From Notamacropus eugenii (lineage: Eukaryota; Chordata; Mammalia; Diprotodontia; Macropodidae), in assembly GCF_028372415.1 (NCBI RefSeq), contig NC_092872.1:12436979-12500978 (forward strand): a DNA stretch of 64,000 nucleotides, read 5' to 3'. Position 1 is the first letter of the stretch. The number at the start of each line of letters is the position of its first letter. The notes beneath the pieces were generated by a model. That model saw nothing but the letters and a program-made list of their open reading frames with translations, was not told the DNA's origin and did not search any database. This document shows, piece after piece, positions 11,501-22,745 of this stretch. The position numbers and the translations under genes were made by a program.

Positions 11501-14500
11501 GTCTTTTTTCCTCTGTTTTCTAAAGGGGCTCTTCACTCCATGTTGGGCGCTATGGACAAGAGGGTGTCTGAGGAGGTGAGAAACGGCCTGCCTGCTTTGG
11601 AGCCCAGGTGGCAGGGGACGGGTGGACAAGGACCAGGGGCTTTGGCCTCCTCTGCCATGAACCAGCTCTTTGTTGATCCTATCCCTCAGGGCATGAAGGT
11701 TTCTTGCACTCATTTCCAGTGTGCAGCAGGTGCTTTCACTTACCTGCAGGAGCACTTCCCTCACTCATACAGTGTGGACATGAGCCATCAGATCCTCAAC
11801 CTCAACATCAACCTCATGCTGGTAGGCCCTGTCTCTTTGTCCTGTGCTGTCTGAGAGAGCTCAGGGGACTGCTCCTTTGGCACTATGTGGGAGTCGACTC
11901 TGGCCTCATCTGCCCTGAGGAGCTTGTTGACAGGCAGAAAACTGAAGCAGTCATAGCACGCAGATGTTAAAAGAGTTCAGAGGGAAGGTCAGGTCACAGG
12001 TTACTGGCCATGTTTGGGGATTTCAGGAATCTTGAAAGCAACAGAGAAGGCTTTCCAGATGTAAAGGAGCATGATTGAATGCATGGAAACAAGAGATGGA
12101 CAGTGTTTTGGGAGGACAGCAAAGAGACCAGTCTGGCTGGCTGGAACAGAGAAGGTTCCTTCAGAGGGAATAGTGGGAAGTTAGATGGAAAGGTAGGGAG
12201 TGACCAAATTGGTCAGGGCCCAGAATGCCAGGATATGTTTGCATTGGCACTAGGGAGCCACTAAAGGTTTGAGGGAAGACATAAAAGCAGGGGTTTAGGA
12301 AGCATGGGCTGGTGTGGTATACATCGGACCAGAGGCAAGCAGGTCAGATAGGAAGACTTGCAATAATCCAAGGGACGATAAAAGTGTTGAGGCTGGAGAA
12401 AACCTGGTCTTTTTTCTAGCAGACCCTTATATCAAGTAAGAGAAAGAGTTAGGCTTTTGTCCCCAGCTAATGTCAGGTGACCTTCCATGTGATGTTTGTG
12501 GACTGGAGCAGAGCAGAAGGGGTAGGAGGTACCTACAGGCCTGCTCTAAAGGTGTGCTTATTTCCATCCCACCCAGGGCCAGGCTCAGGAATGCCTCCTG
12601 GAGAAGTCAATGCTGGACAATCGCAAGAGCTTCCTGGTGGCTCGCATCAGTGCCCAGGCAAGTGCCCAAGGGTCACTCTTCAGCAAGCTGTTCTGATCCT
12701 GTGCTCTGTTTCTCTGGTCTGGGATTCCCCACAGATAGTAAGGGATCCTGAGCCAGCTCTGCTGCATTTGAGGTCAGTCTGGGAAGACGGGTTAGCCTCT
12801 ACCTCTGCCCACTTGGCAACCATGTGACCTCAAACAAAGGGGATATTTATATTCTGTATCTCATAGGATTGTTAGGAGAAAAGTCCTTGGTTTTTTGTTG
12901 GGGTTTTTTTGTTTTTGGAGGAGGGAAGGCAAGGTAATTGTGGTTGAGTGATTTGCCCAAGGTCACACAGCTAGTAAGAGTCAAGTGTCCAGGCTGGATT
13001 TGAACTGAGGTCCTCCTGACCCCGGGGCTGATACCCTGTATTCGCTGCACCACCTAGCTGCCCCTGTGAAATGTCCTTGTTGAACCTCACATGCAAGACC
13101 CATGGGAGCTGCCGGTTACGAAGTGTCAGGAGGGTCATCACTCTGCTAGTGGAATTGATTGAGGCTTCCCTGAAGGCCTCTTCCTTTCTCTTCCCGTTCC
13201 CTGATCAAGGTTTTTTTCCCCTGCCAGGTGGTTGTTTACTACAAGGAGGCTTGCCGGGCCCTGGAAAACCCTGAGACTGCCTCGCTGCTGGGCAAGGTCC
13301 AGAAAGACTGGAAGAAGTTGGTACAGATGAAGACTTGTTATTTCGCTGCTGTGGCTCACGTAAGGAGCCCTGCCAGCGAGCAGCTCTAACCTTCCCTTCT
13401 GCTGTGTGTGTATGTGGCGGGGGGAAGAGGAGGCAGGATGGTGCCACTGATCTCACACATTCCCTCTTTTTCAGCTGCACATGGGAAAGCAAGCCGAGGA
13501 ACAGCAGAAGTTTGGAGAGAGGGTGAGTGTGACTGACACGATGGAGGTCATGAGCTCTGGCTCAAAAATACCCCAGAGAGGGATTCAGCATCTTACCTCC
13601 CAAGGCAGGGGTAACATGCACCAAGAACCTGTACTGGTCCTTGGAGTCTCTCTTCCCTCTTCCCTCTTCCCCGTCCTCTTGTTTCCCTTTATTTTTATAC
13701 CCCATTCTTTCCCACCTCCAATTCTCTGCCTTATTTGTGAGAAGGATGCTTTAACAGCCTTCTTTTTTCTCCTGAGTAGACAAGAGCATAGGACTAGGAG
13801 CTAAGAAATCTGAGTTCTAGGATTGGCTCTACCATTAACTTGCCATCTGTAAAATGGCTCCATTGCTCCCTGCCCAGTCTGCCTCACTGAGAAGCTCAAA
13901 TAAAATGTTTTTTGGAAGTTCTTAGGAAACCAGTGCTATGCAGGTGCCATCTGGCACTAGCCATAGTGCTTGGAGATTCTGGGGGAGTAACCGAAGCACT
14001 AGTTTGTGAACCTGGTGTTTAGGGCCTTCCTCAACTCACCTGAGGAAGAGGTGAGTTTACTCACCTTAGTCACCTTATACTTCTTAACGTGTTCCTGCTG
14101 CCTTAGCCAGGCTGGACTCCCTAGCCCCTGCCAAGCCTCTCCGTATCCCTGCTGAGAGCACTTGTTTGGAGTTTTAAATTGTTTGCCCATGCCAGACTAC
14201 CTGGCCTGCCTTCCTGCCTAGGGCAGTTTCTGTGCCATCACGTGGGGAATGATTTGGGCCCAGTTTATCCTGCTGGGCATTAGAAGAGGGGTCTCAGCCT
14301 GGGAACGGTATGTTGCCCTGGGTCTAGGCTTAAAGAAAGGGAGGCCTGGGGCTCCTGTGGCTAGCTTTGAATGCCATCTCCTAGGGAAGAGGTGAAGAGG
14401 GAAACATAGGATGGAGTGGCAGGAAGAGAGTCTTTACTCTTTGCCTTTCCATCCTTGTCTCCCAAACTGTGCTATAACGAAGCCAACTGTCTCTTTCCTT

Positions 14501-17500
14501 ATAGGTAGTCTACTTCCAGAGTGCCCTGGACAAGCTTAATGAAGCCATTAAATTGGCAAAGGTAACATTGACTTGAGGTCCTGCCCTTCTGTTTTTCCCT
14601 TCCTTGTCTAATTAGAACTTTTGATTCTTTGGCTAATTTCAAATAATCGGTATACTTAGAGCTTTGGGGAGAGGGGACAAGGGACAGTGGAGGAGGGAGG
14701 CCTGCAGACATCTTAGTAGGGGCCAGATTTGGCAGAATAATGAAGAGCTCTCCCTCTCTTCTTCTCCCTTTGGTCCTTTCCCAAAAAAGGGACAGCCTGA
14801 GACTGTACAGGATGCTCTGCGCTTCACTATGGATGTCATTGGTGGAAAGTAAGTCAGGGTGGAACCACGTAAGATGAGAGTCACTGTCACGTGAGTGAAA
14901 GGTTAGGGCAGGGGAGGGAGCGTTTGGAATGGTGGAGCAGCTGGCTTCAGGTGAACCTTCCCCGAGATGAAACAGAGGAAGGTGCCAGCTGAGCCAAGCC
15001 CAGGATTATGGGATCCCCAAGTGGTTACAGCGGTAGGAATAATAGATGCATGGGTCAGAGCCAGACTCGCTGGTGACGGAAGGGAAGTGTAAAGGGACAT
15101 GCTGCCTCTGAGGCCGGACACAATCACGCTCCTCACCCTCTTTTCTCTCTTCACAGGTTCAATTCAGCCAAGAAAGACAATGATTTCATCTACCATGAGG
15201 CTGTTCCTGTGCTGGATACCCTGCAGCCTGTAAAAGGTGTGAAATGCAGAAGACCCAGTGACACCATTTCGGGGAACAAAATTGGGTGCCTAGTGTCTGC
15301 CTCTTACAGTGAGAGAATAAAGAGCTCCGTGCCTCGAGTTACATTAACAAAAACACTGCTTCATGAGGGGAGTGACCATCCTAGTGTCCTCCAGTCTGTT
15401 CATACCGTGTTGAGTTTTGGGAGCTGAGTTTTAAGAAGAGCCTGGACAGTGAGGGGAGGAAAGGATAGTGGGAACTGGAGATTGCACATGAACAAAGACT
15501 GGGGATCCTCTTTAGGTATTTGAAAGACTGTCGTTAGACTTGTTTGGCTTCTGGACCCCAGAAGTGGGAGAAGTTGCAGAGGAATATTCAGGTTCTACAT
15601 AAGGAAACGATCCTTACAAAGTTTGATTTGTACAAGAGTGGAATAAGGAATGAGTTGCCCAGCGTGAGAAAGCTGGATAATTGCTTGTTGGAAACTTTGT
15701 ACAAGGCATTCCTATTAGGCAGGATCCTTCCAGGAGAAACCTGTCAGGATGCTTTTCATTTATTATTTTATGATCTCTTAAGTAGCTGAATTGTTCTTTG
15801 CCTCAGTTTCTGCCCCAGGGCTTCTTGGCTTTCCAACTATTTTCCTTCCCTCTCCCAGGAGCCCCCTTGGTAAAGCCCCTTCCTGTGAATCCTACTGACC
15901 CAGCTGTCACTGGCCCTGACATTTTTGCCAAGTTGGTGCCTATGGCTGCCCATGAGGCCTCCTCACTGTACAGGTAAGCGGAACGGGGAGGAGCTTGGCT
16001 TGAGGGGGTCTGGGGAATGAGCATCTCCGACAAAAGGGTGGGGGTCACCTCCAGAGCTAAGCCTCAGTGAGTTTGCAGTGGGAGGTTGATAGTATCCCAG
16101 ACGGTCTCAGTTGACTTTTCCCCTCCCATTCTCCAGCGAGGAGAAGGCCAAGCTGCTTCGTGAGATGATGGCTAAGATTGATGCCAAGAACGAGGTCCTA
16201 GAGTAAGTTGTGGAGAAATGGCAGGACACCTTTGGGGTGAAGTTATTACCAGTCGGTCCTCTGGGGGAGGGCTGGGAGAGAGAGAAAATCAAGCCTTTCA
16301 CCAACAACACCCCACCCTTATACTTAGCCATTACCTATGGAAGGTTTGCCCAGCCTTCTGAATTTAATACGTTTGATTTGAAATGAACTGGGAAAAAGTA
16401 AATTAGAATATAGCTTGCTCTCTTCATTCAACAAGTATCTCAGAATTCAGGGTTGGCTGGAGATGAGTGTGGAAGTTCCAATAGGGCAGAGATCCTGGAC
16501 TCTTCTGGGTGGTCCTTAGACCTTAGTGCTGACCTGAGGAACCTCACCTCTCTGCCACCAGCCCCTTCAAAGCTACTGTTTTTCCCTATAAAACCATTGG
16601 GTCAGTGATGGTCTCATCTGTGCCTAGTCGTACTTACCTTTGAGTCCTTGCTGCCTGAGGGCTGGGGACAGGTGTGCATCGTACACTGAGACGGTTCACA
16701 ACAGTGACCTTTCCTGTCATCCCTTGGCACAGCCAGTTCATGGACTCCCTGCAGCTAGACCCAGAGACAGTGGATAATCTGGATGTATATAACCACATCC
16801 CACCCGTGCTCATGGAGAAGTGTGCGGCCCTCAGTGTTCGGCCTGACACGGTGAAGAATCTTGTCCAGTCCATGCAGGGTGAGCATATGTAGGGAAATGG
16901 TGTTTGGGGGGTGGCTAGGGGAGAGCAGCTGGGTCTGGAGTTGCATTTCCAGTATGGTTACTTCCCAAAGGCAGCTGACGTAGTCCGGAGAGTAACAAAG
17001 GGCCGTTATTACTGGGGCAGAAGTGAAATATGTGAGGCTTTTCGTAGGTGTTCGCCCCAGAGGCAGTCTTAGAGATCATTTAGCTCATCCCTCCCTTCTT
17101 CCCCTCTCTCATTTTACACAGGAGGAAACTGAGGTTTCCTTTCTAGTTAAGTGATTTATCCAAGTCATCTGCCTCGATAGTATTGGAGTTGGAATTCGAA
17201 CAGTCTTAGCATTCTAAATCTTTCTCCTCAACTAAACAGGGAATAGGATCAAGGTCAACAATCTAATAAAGGCCAGATTTTGGGACTGTGGGGAATGCCT
17301 CAGGACAACAGGTTTAATGTTACCTTCCCCCACTCCACAGTGTTGTCAGGAGTCTACACAGATGTAGAGGCTTCCCTGAAGGAGATCAAGGGGCTGCTAG
17401 AGGAGGATGAGCTTCTAGAGCAGAAGGTTCAGGAAGTATCTGGGCAGCCAGGAGCAGTTCCAGCTGGGGGGCTGGCCGAGGTAAGCCGAGAGTGGGCCAA

Positions 17501-20500
17501 GTACATGGAAGTGCACGAGAAGGCCTCCTTCACCAACAGCGAGCTGCATCGGGCCATGAACCTGCACATCAGCAACTTACGGCTGCTGAGTGGGCCGCTG
17601 GACCAAGTGCGCGCTGCCCTGCCCACTCCGGCCCTCACCCCTGGTAAGCAGAAGGCTGGCATCACTGTAGGGCTGAAGGTGAGAGGAGGTGACAGCTTGT
17701 GATTCTTTTTGCAATGAAGGAACTTTGCCCTTTGCCCCTTCCCAGATGACAAGGCTGTGCTGCAGAACCTGAAGCGTATCCTGGCCAAGGTGCAGGAGAT
17801 GAGGGACCAGCGCCTGTCCTTGGAGCACCAGCTCAGAGAGTTGATCCAGAAGGATGACATCACCACCTCTCTGGTCACCACAGATCGTTCAGAGATGAAG
17901 GTGGCACCTGGGGGCTTCTCACTCCCTTAGATGAGAAAGTGGGAAAGCTGTGTATGGGGACAGAGGAGGCCTGTGGGCAGCCCTGCTGCTTGGAGAGCTC
18001 TCTCTCCTGGCTCTCACACCTCCTCCTCTTCTCCCTCAGAAGCTCTTTGAACAACAACTCAAGAAGTATGACCAGCTCCGAGTGTACCTGGACCAGAACC
18101 TGACTGCCCAGGAGAATGTCCTCAAGGCGCTGACAGAAGCCAATGTGCAATACGCAGCTGTTCGTCGGGTGCTCACAGAGCTGGAGCACAAGTCAGTGCC
18201 CTGCATTACTGCCCTCCTTTTCCCTGATCACTCCCCATGAGGGCCCCTCACACCTCTTTAGCCCCTGTGTTTAGCAGTTACACTGGGGTGATGCAAGATG
18301 GGCTCAACTTTTATCTCTGCCCCAGGTGGAACTCCACACTGCAGACCTTGGTGGCATCCTATGAGGCCTATGAGGACTTGATGAAGAAGTCCCAGGAGGG
18401 AAAGGATTTCTATGCTGATCTGGAGAGCAAGGTGACTGCTCTGCTGGAACGGGCTAAGGCTGCCTGCCAGGCCCGGGAAGCTGCCTTCCAGCAGCTCCTC
18501 AGCAGGTAAAGCTGGGTGGCAGGACTGTCTCAGAGATAAAATGGAATGGGGGGTGGGGAGAGTACTCAGGGCACTGATGAGGACTCTGGACCGACTTCTT
18601 AGGGAACTCAAAAAGAAACCTCCACCCCGGCCTACCGCCCCAAAGCCACTACTACCCAGAAAGGAAGAGGGCGAAGCTATAGAGCCCGGGGATCTGCCCG
18701 AGGAGCTCCGAAGCTTGCCTCCTGACATGCTGGCTACCCACCTGACTGCCTTTCCCACTGCAGCCCTCCCCAGTGATGCCTTTTTGGGAGCTGGGGCTGT
18801 TATACCTTTTCCCCCTGGCCATTTTACTGTCCCTGGGTCCCACTACATTCCCAGCCAGGGTCCCAGTCCCTTCCCCCCAGGTACCTACTCTGGGCCTCCA
18901 CCTCTACTACAACCTTCAGCTCCTCAGCCTACAGGATTGCCCCTGGCAGGCATGTCTCCAGGACCCCGCCTCTATCCAGCTCCTACTTACACCCCAGATC
19001 CTAGCCTAATTCCTGGCTCCTCTCCCCAACGAAGGGTAGTAAGCAGCCACTATGCGCTAGGGCCTCCTGGCTCCAGTGGGGGCCTCCCCACAGCTCCCCC
19101 TCCTCGATTCATCAGTCCTGAGCTGACTCCAGGGATCCGTCCTGCCACTACCACGGTGGACAGCATCCAGGCCCCCATCTCTAGCTACACGGCTCCCAGG
19201 CCTGGGCCTAGCCCAAGCCCAGCCCCCTCCAGGCCCTGCTACTCTGCCTCCCAGCAAGGACTCCCAGCAGTACCCTATCCTTACCCTGTAGGGGTTTGCC
19301 AACCTTTCACCCCTTCCTCCGCCCAACTTCCTTTTCCCCCAGCTTCTCGTGGTGAGTTGCAGCCTCGACCCCAACCCTATGCCTCCCAAGTGCCCTTTGT
19401 ACCTCAGCCTCGACCCCCAGCCCCAATCCAGCACCCACAAGTCTTTCCTCCCCAGACCAGGGTCCCTGCTCCCACTGCCCAGCAGCCACCTTTTCCTTTT
19501 GTCACCCAGCCTGCTGTCTTGGGGCAGCTCCCACCACCTTTGGGTACCCATCTTTACCCACTTCCTTCTCAGGACCCCTTACCCCCCCATTCAGGAGCCT
19601 TGCCTTTCCCCACTCCAGCCCCACCTCAGCCTCCCCATACTCCACTCCCTGGAATTCAGCCCCTTCCCCCAGGCACTTCAGCCATACCCTATTGCCCAGC
19701 CCCAGCTTCTAGGCCCCAGGTTCCCCAGGCCCCTTCACTCCCCAGTCAGTTGCCCCCTGGCACCCCATTACCCCTGCGGGGCCCTCCACCCTCCAGCCAG
19801 CCATCTCCAAGCTCTCACCCTGTGCCTTCACCAGCCCCATCCCCAGGGCCTGGCCCTACCACACCACACCCTTCCCAGGCAGAACCACCGCCATTCCAAC
19901 GCTGTAACTCGTCTACGGCCGATCTGCTCTCATCCAGTCCTGAGAGCCAGCACGGCGGGTCTCAGCCCCCTGGTGGAGGCCACCCTTTGCTCCAGCCCAC
20001 TAAGGCAGATGCCACAGAGGGCCAGCGGCCCCAAGCCCTGCGGCTGATCGAATGTGATCCTTATGAGCAGCCACAGAGGCTCCAGCAGCTGCAGGAGGAG
20101 CTGGAGGCGTTCCGAGGGCTGCTGAGTGGTGGGGCAGGGGCCCTGGATGGAGTCTGGCGGGAGCTGCAGGAAGCCCAGGAACGGGACGCCCGCGGCCGCT
20201 CCATTGCCATCGCACGCTGCTATTCTCTCAAGAACCGGCACCAGGACATCATGCCCTACGATAGTAATCGGGTGGTGCTTCGTTCAGGCAAGGACGATTA
20301 CATCAACGCCAGCCGAGTGGAAGGGCTCTCGTCCTACTGTCCTCCATTGATAGCCACCCAGGCTCCTCTGCCTGGCACTGCAGCCGACTTCTGGCTCATG
20401 GTGCATGAACAGAAGGTGTCTGTCATCGTTATGTTGGTTTCAGAGGCAGAGATGGAAAAGGTGAGGAAAGGGGTGGACAGTCACTTGGGAAGTTTTCCCT

Positions 20501-22281
20501 TTGCAGAGGGAACAACAGAACCGAGTTGTGCCTATGACCTCTAGAACAGGTCTTACTAAGACTCTGTCCTAGCACCTCTCACTGGTCCAGGCTGATTATT
20601 CTTGACATGGAGATTCAATGCCTTTTGCTCCAGGATTAACTTTTTTTGTCATCTCTCCCCAACAATTTTTAGTAGTATAAAATAGATTGCCAAAGAGACC
20701 AAGTAATATTGAAATATATTTAATCAAAATACTTTTAAAAAACATTCACAGGTGCTAGGTTGAGAACCCTCGACCTTTCTGCTGTGGCCCCAGGTCAGCT
20801 TCTTTGACAACTCCTCTGTTTTTCTGTCCTGTAGCAGAAAGTGGCTAAGTACTTCCCCACGGAGAGGGGCCAGCCTCTGGTCCAGGGCCCTCTAAGCCTG
20901 GTGCTGAGCAGTGTCCGGACCACAGACACCCATGTGGAACGTGTGCTGAGCCTGCAGTTCAGAGACCAAAGCCTCAAACGCTCTCTCGTACACCTGCACT
21001 TCCCCACTTGGCCGGAGCTGTGCGTTTAACCCGGGGGGGGGTGGGGGGGAGTGTTAATAAGAGCCCGAGAAGAGACTGAACAAGTCAGGTCCTCATAGCC
21101 ACTACTACCCACCCTTGCACTGGTCCTAGGGGCCCTCCTCCTCATTCCTCTTCTCCCCTTTGCAGGGGCCTCCCAGACAGCCCAGGGAACCTGCTACGTT
21201 TCATCCAGGAGGTGCACACCCACTACCTGCATCAGCGACCTCTGCACACACCCATTGTGGTTCACTGCAGGTACTAGCCAGAGTGACTACAGGGAGGTCT
21301 GGGCATTCTCTTAAGGGCCTTGTTCACCACCAGCACCCCCTTTCCTTTTCCTGCTCTCACAGTTCTGGGGTAGGCCGCACTGGAGCCTTTGCACTGCTGT
21401 ACGCTGCTGTGCAGGAAGTGGAGGCTGGCAACGGGATTCCTGCCCTGACGCAGCTGGTGCGGCAGATGCGGCAACAACGGAAGCACATGTTACAGGAGAA
21501 GGTAGGGGCTAAAGAGGAAAGGGCAGGTGGGCCGGGCTGCTGCGTTTTAAGGTGATCCTTTGAGCTGAAGTCACCACTATTCCCTTGTCAGCTACACCTC
21601 CGATTTTGTCACGAAGCAGTGTTAAGACACGTAGAGCAGGTGCTCCAGCGGCATGGGGTGGCACCCCCTTCTGCCTGCAGACCCCTTGCTAACTCCAGCG
21701 TGGCCCAGAAGGTAGAAGGAGGCTGGGGTATAATAGGGAGGATGGGAATGTAGGGGAAGGATAGGATGGGCAGACTTCCTGAGTTCTCTCCTCTCCCCCC
21801 TCAGGCATATCTGCCACAGGACCCCCAGGACCTGGTGCTGGGTGCAGACATGCCCATCAGCTCCATCCAAGCCACCATTGCCAAGCTTAGCATCCGGCCC
21901 CAAGTAGGCGGGCAGGAGCCCCCTCCTGTGGCCCTTCCTAGCCCTGCTGAGCCTCTCAGTCCTACCACACCTAACCTCCAGGAGCTTACCAGGCCCCCGT
22001 CACCTTCTCCTCCTTCCTCCCCCAAGCCCGAAGTCCCTGAACCTAAGGAGGAGAGCCAGGTACCTGCAATACCTAGCCCTGGGCCTCCCACTTCTTCTCT
22101 AGAGCTCTTGGCCTCCCTGACTCCCGAGGCCTTCTCCCTGGACAGTTCCCTTCGGGGGAAGCAACGCATGAACAAGCAGAGCTTCCTGCAGGCTCATAAC
22201 GGGCAAGGACTTCGGGGTGCTGGCCCAAGTGACGACCCTCTCAGCCTTTTGGACCCACTCTGGACCCTAAATAAGACATGA
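8526..22281 (+). CDS. PTPN23: PTPN23 (HD-PTP), coding exons 2-25; exon 1 lies upstream of the window
   Basis: Bro1-domain ESCRT adaptor with a C-terminal tyrosine-phosphatase-like domain; in other mammals it sorts ubiquitinated receptors at endosomes by binding CHMP4, TSG101, UBAP1 and STAM. Exons read from splice sites and similarity to the known protein: 8526-8600, 10663-10790, 11131-11207, 11526-11575, 11690-11821, 12577-12657, 13228-13359, 13475-13522, 14505-14561, 14790-14848, 15157-15236, 15859-15973, 16137-16202, 16733-16878, 17341-17643, 17746-17900, 18040-18191, 18326-18505, 18603-20460, 20835-21019, 21166-21270, 21363-21501, 21592-21711, 21805-22281. They sum to 4,920 bases, stay in frame and end at TGA (22279-22281). 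All introns are GT-AG except the one after 12657 (GC-AG). The first exon here begins FVLKNYGENP, about residue 29 of the family, so only the first ~28 codons are missing; total length is close to the human protein (1,636 residues). Individual ends are by eye and may be off by a few bases. Confidence 0.97.
9330..9470 (-). mobile_element. MIR-like SINE, antisense
   Basis: TTTTACTGATGAGGAAACTG and TTTGCCCAAGCCTCACATG, in the intron between the first two PTPN23 exons of the window. Confidence 0.55.
10295..10615 (+). mobile_element. MIR-related SINEs just upstream of a PTPN23 exon
   Basis: GGGACCCTGAACAAGCCACT marks a + strand MIR. It is followed by a second, related unit (GATCATAGATTTAGAGTTGG, then GCTTGCTCAAGGTCACCACA) that ends 50 bases before the exon at 10663. 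Confidence 0.55.
11975..12395. mobile_element. CR1/L3-type LINE fragment in a PTPN23 intron
   Basis: GAGGACAGCAAAGAGACCAG, AGGGCCCAGAATGCCAGG and ACTTGCAATAATCCAAGGG recall the 3' region of mammalian L3. It is strongly diverged and the family is uncertain. Confidence 0.45.
12925..13062 (-). mobile_element. tRNA-derived marsupial SINE, antisense
   Basis: Reverse complement of the GGGGCAGCTAGGTGG head (CCACCTAGCTGCCCC at 13048-13062) and of the B-box part (GGATTTGAACTGAGGTCCTC). Lies in the intron before the 13228 exon. Confidence 0.85.
15500..15745 (+). mobile_element. CR1/L3-type 3' fragment in a PTPN23 intron
   Basis: Related to the copy at 41480-41940: a text of the form 'tatttgaaagactgtc', then 'agaagttgcagagg', then 'gaaactttgtacaagg'. 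The resemblance between the two copies is only moderate and the family name is tentative. Confidence 0.4.
16733..18505 (+). other. PTPN23: PTPN23 V-domain (coiled-coil arm) exons
   Basis: Five exons (16733-16878, 17341-17643, 17746-17900, 18040-18191, 18326-18505) encode the helical V-like domain that follows Bro1 in the ALIX/HD-PTP family. The sequence is Glu/Lys/Leu/Gln-rich with heptad-like spacing, for example LEEDELLEQKVQE and LKRILAKVQEMRDQR. In HD-PTP this region binds UBAP1 of ESCRT-I; that role comes from the family and is not visible here. The last exon ends within an Arg codon (AG|G) and is joined to the giant proline-rich exon. Confidence 0.9.
17040..17220 (+). mobile_element. MIR-related SINE in a PTPN23 intron
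   Basis: CTTAGAGATCATTTAGCTCA, ATTTTACACAGGAGGAAACT and GGAGTTGGAATTCGAACAG. It is the same sub-family as copies at 10470-10615, 42750-42880 and 46520-46660. Confidence 0.5.
18603..20460 (+). other. PTPN23: PTPN23 giant exon: proline-rich region and start of the PTP domain
   Basis: A single 1,858-bp exon. It opens with ELKKKPPPRP and a PTAP tetrapeptide (18631-18642), the class of motif bound by the TSG101 UEV domain. About 450 residues of Pro/Ser/Gln/Tyr-rich low-complexity sequence follow; this part aligns only loosely with the human protein. Order returns near ADLLSSSPESQHGG (about 19918) and continues into the phosphatase domain with CYSLKNRHQDIMPYD, DDYINAS and VIVMLVSEAEMEK. The acceptor AG is at 18601-18602 and the donor GT begins at 20461. 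The open frame extends about 60 bases upstream of the acceptor and 80 bases past the donor; these are read-through, not coding sequence. Confidence 0.93.
20835..21711 (+). other. PTPN23: PTPN23 phosphatase-domain exons with atypical WPE loop and CSSGVGR P-loop
   Basis: Exons 20835-21019, 21166-21270, 21363-21501 and 21592-21711 complete the PTP fold. The acid-loop motif reads TWPEL (Trp codon 21009-21011) where active classical phosphatases have WPD. The P-loop reads HCSSGVGRTG, with the Cys codon at 21266-21268; the residue two after Cys is Ser where active enzymes have Ala. An intron (21271-21362) splits the first Ser codon after Cys. The Q-loop side reads RQMRQQRKHMLQEK. These substitutions match those known in human HD-PTP, which is usually described as catalytically silent or weak, so the domain is intact but atypical rather than decayed. 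Confidence 0.93.
21805..22281 (+). other. PTPN23: PTPN23 last coding exon, PEST-like tail
   Basis: The exon begins AYLPQDPQDLVLGADMPISS after the acceptor ending at 21804 and stops at TGA 22279-22281. The middle is rich in Pro, Ser, Glu and Thr (PEST-like). The end is strongly conserved, including LLASLTPEAFSLDSSLRGK, LQAHNGQGLR and the C-terminal LLDPLWTLNKT. Confidence 0.93.
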
Positions 22282-22745
22282 ATTGGACCTAGAGGCACAG
22301 ATGTCCAATGGCTTCTAACTCCCTACACTACATATTTTCCTTTAAATCTGCTAAAAGTCCCTAATCAAAAATCTGAGCTGCCTCTCTTCTGGAATAGGGA
22401 ATATTCCTACCCCTCCCTGGGGAGAAAAGAGCTAGAGGTTGCCAGGGGACCAGGGTAGAGGAGGAGCTGTGGAGGAACACCTCAGGGGAGAAATCAAACC
22501 CCACCCCTCCCCCACAATTCTTGTTGCCTTTAGCCCTGGTCTAGTGGAAGTCCTCCTAGGGTGGTCGTTTCTCTTGACTGCATGGAGCTGCTGAACTGAC
22601 TTCAGCACTTGCCTTTTGCCCTTCACTAACTGGACCTGACTCTTAGGGGCAGACCATGAACAAAGTAGCCATTCTCTTACTTGGGACCTGAATTGTTTTT
22701 TTCAGCTCTTTGCTACTAAAATAAACCAACCTATATGCAGCTGTT
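22282..22745 (+). other. PTPN23: PTPN23 3' UTR and polyadenylation region
   Basis: About 460 bases follow the TGA. A canonical AATAAA lies at 22720-22725, and a T/GT-rich stretch (TGTTTCTTGTGCTTTG, about 22742-22757) follows at the distance expected of a downstream element. The exact cleavage site is inferred, near 22738-22746. Confidence 0.8.
22720..22725 (+). terminator. PTPN23: PTPN23 polyA signal AATAAA
   Basis: Canonical hexamer 440 bases after the stop codon, followed by a GT-rich element about 20 bases downstream. It is the only convincing signal between the stop codon and the SCAP 3' end on this strand. Confidence 0.8.

Larger units (their letters stand above)
8526..16202 (+). other. 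PTPN23: PTPN23 Bro1-domain exons
   Basis: Thirteen exons encode the boomerang-shaped, mostly helical Bro1 domain, which in the family binds CHMP4-type ESCRT-III and STAM2. Landmarks read directly: NYGENP and LKKLELLRQ in 8526-8600; RVPRDFEGC and KYLGQLHYLQSR in 10663-10790; YEQACILYNLGALHSMLGA across the 11131-11207 and 11526-11575 junction; GMKVSCTHFQCAAGAF in 11690-11821; KDWKKLVQMK in 13228-13359; DNDFIYHEAVP in 15157-15236. The domain ends near AHEASSLYSEEKAKLL (15859-16202). Conservation with the human protein is very high, which is why the short exons (48-132 bp) can be placed with confidence. Confidence 0.93.

Noticed and set aside
19057..19551. Long Gly/Arg/Trp-rich frames antisense to the PTPN23 proline-rich exon, and the + strand alternative frame at 19349-20047
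   Set aside because: GC-rich, C-rich coding DNA routinely gives long shadow frames. No homology or independent signals.
18541..20544. A 667-codon open frame starting at ATG 18541
   Set aside because: It is the PTPN23 giant exon with read-through of flanking intron at both ends. The conserved splice sites at 18601-18602 and 20461 define the real exon, and the ATG is intronic.
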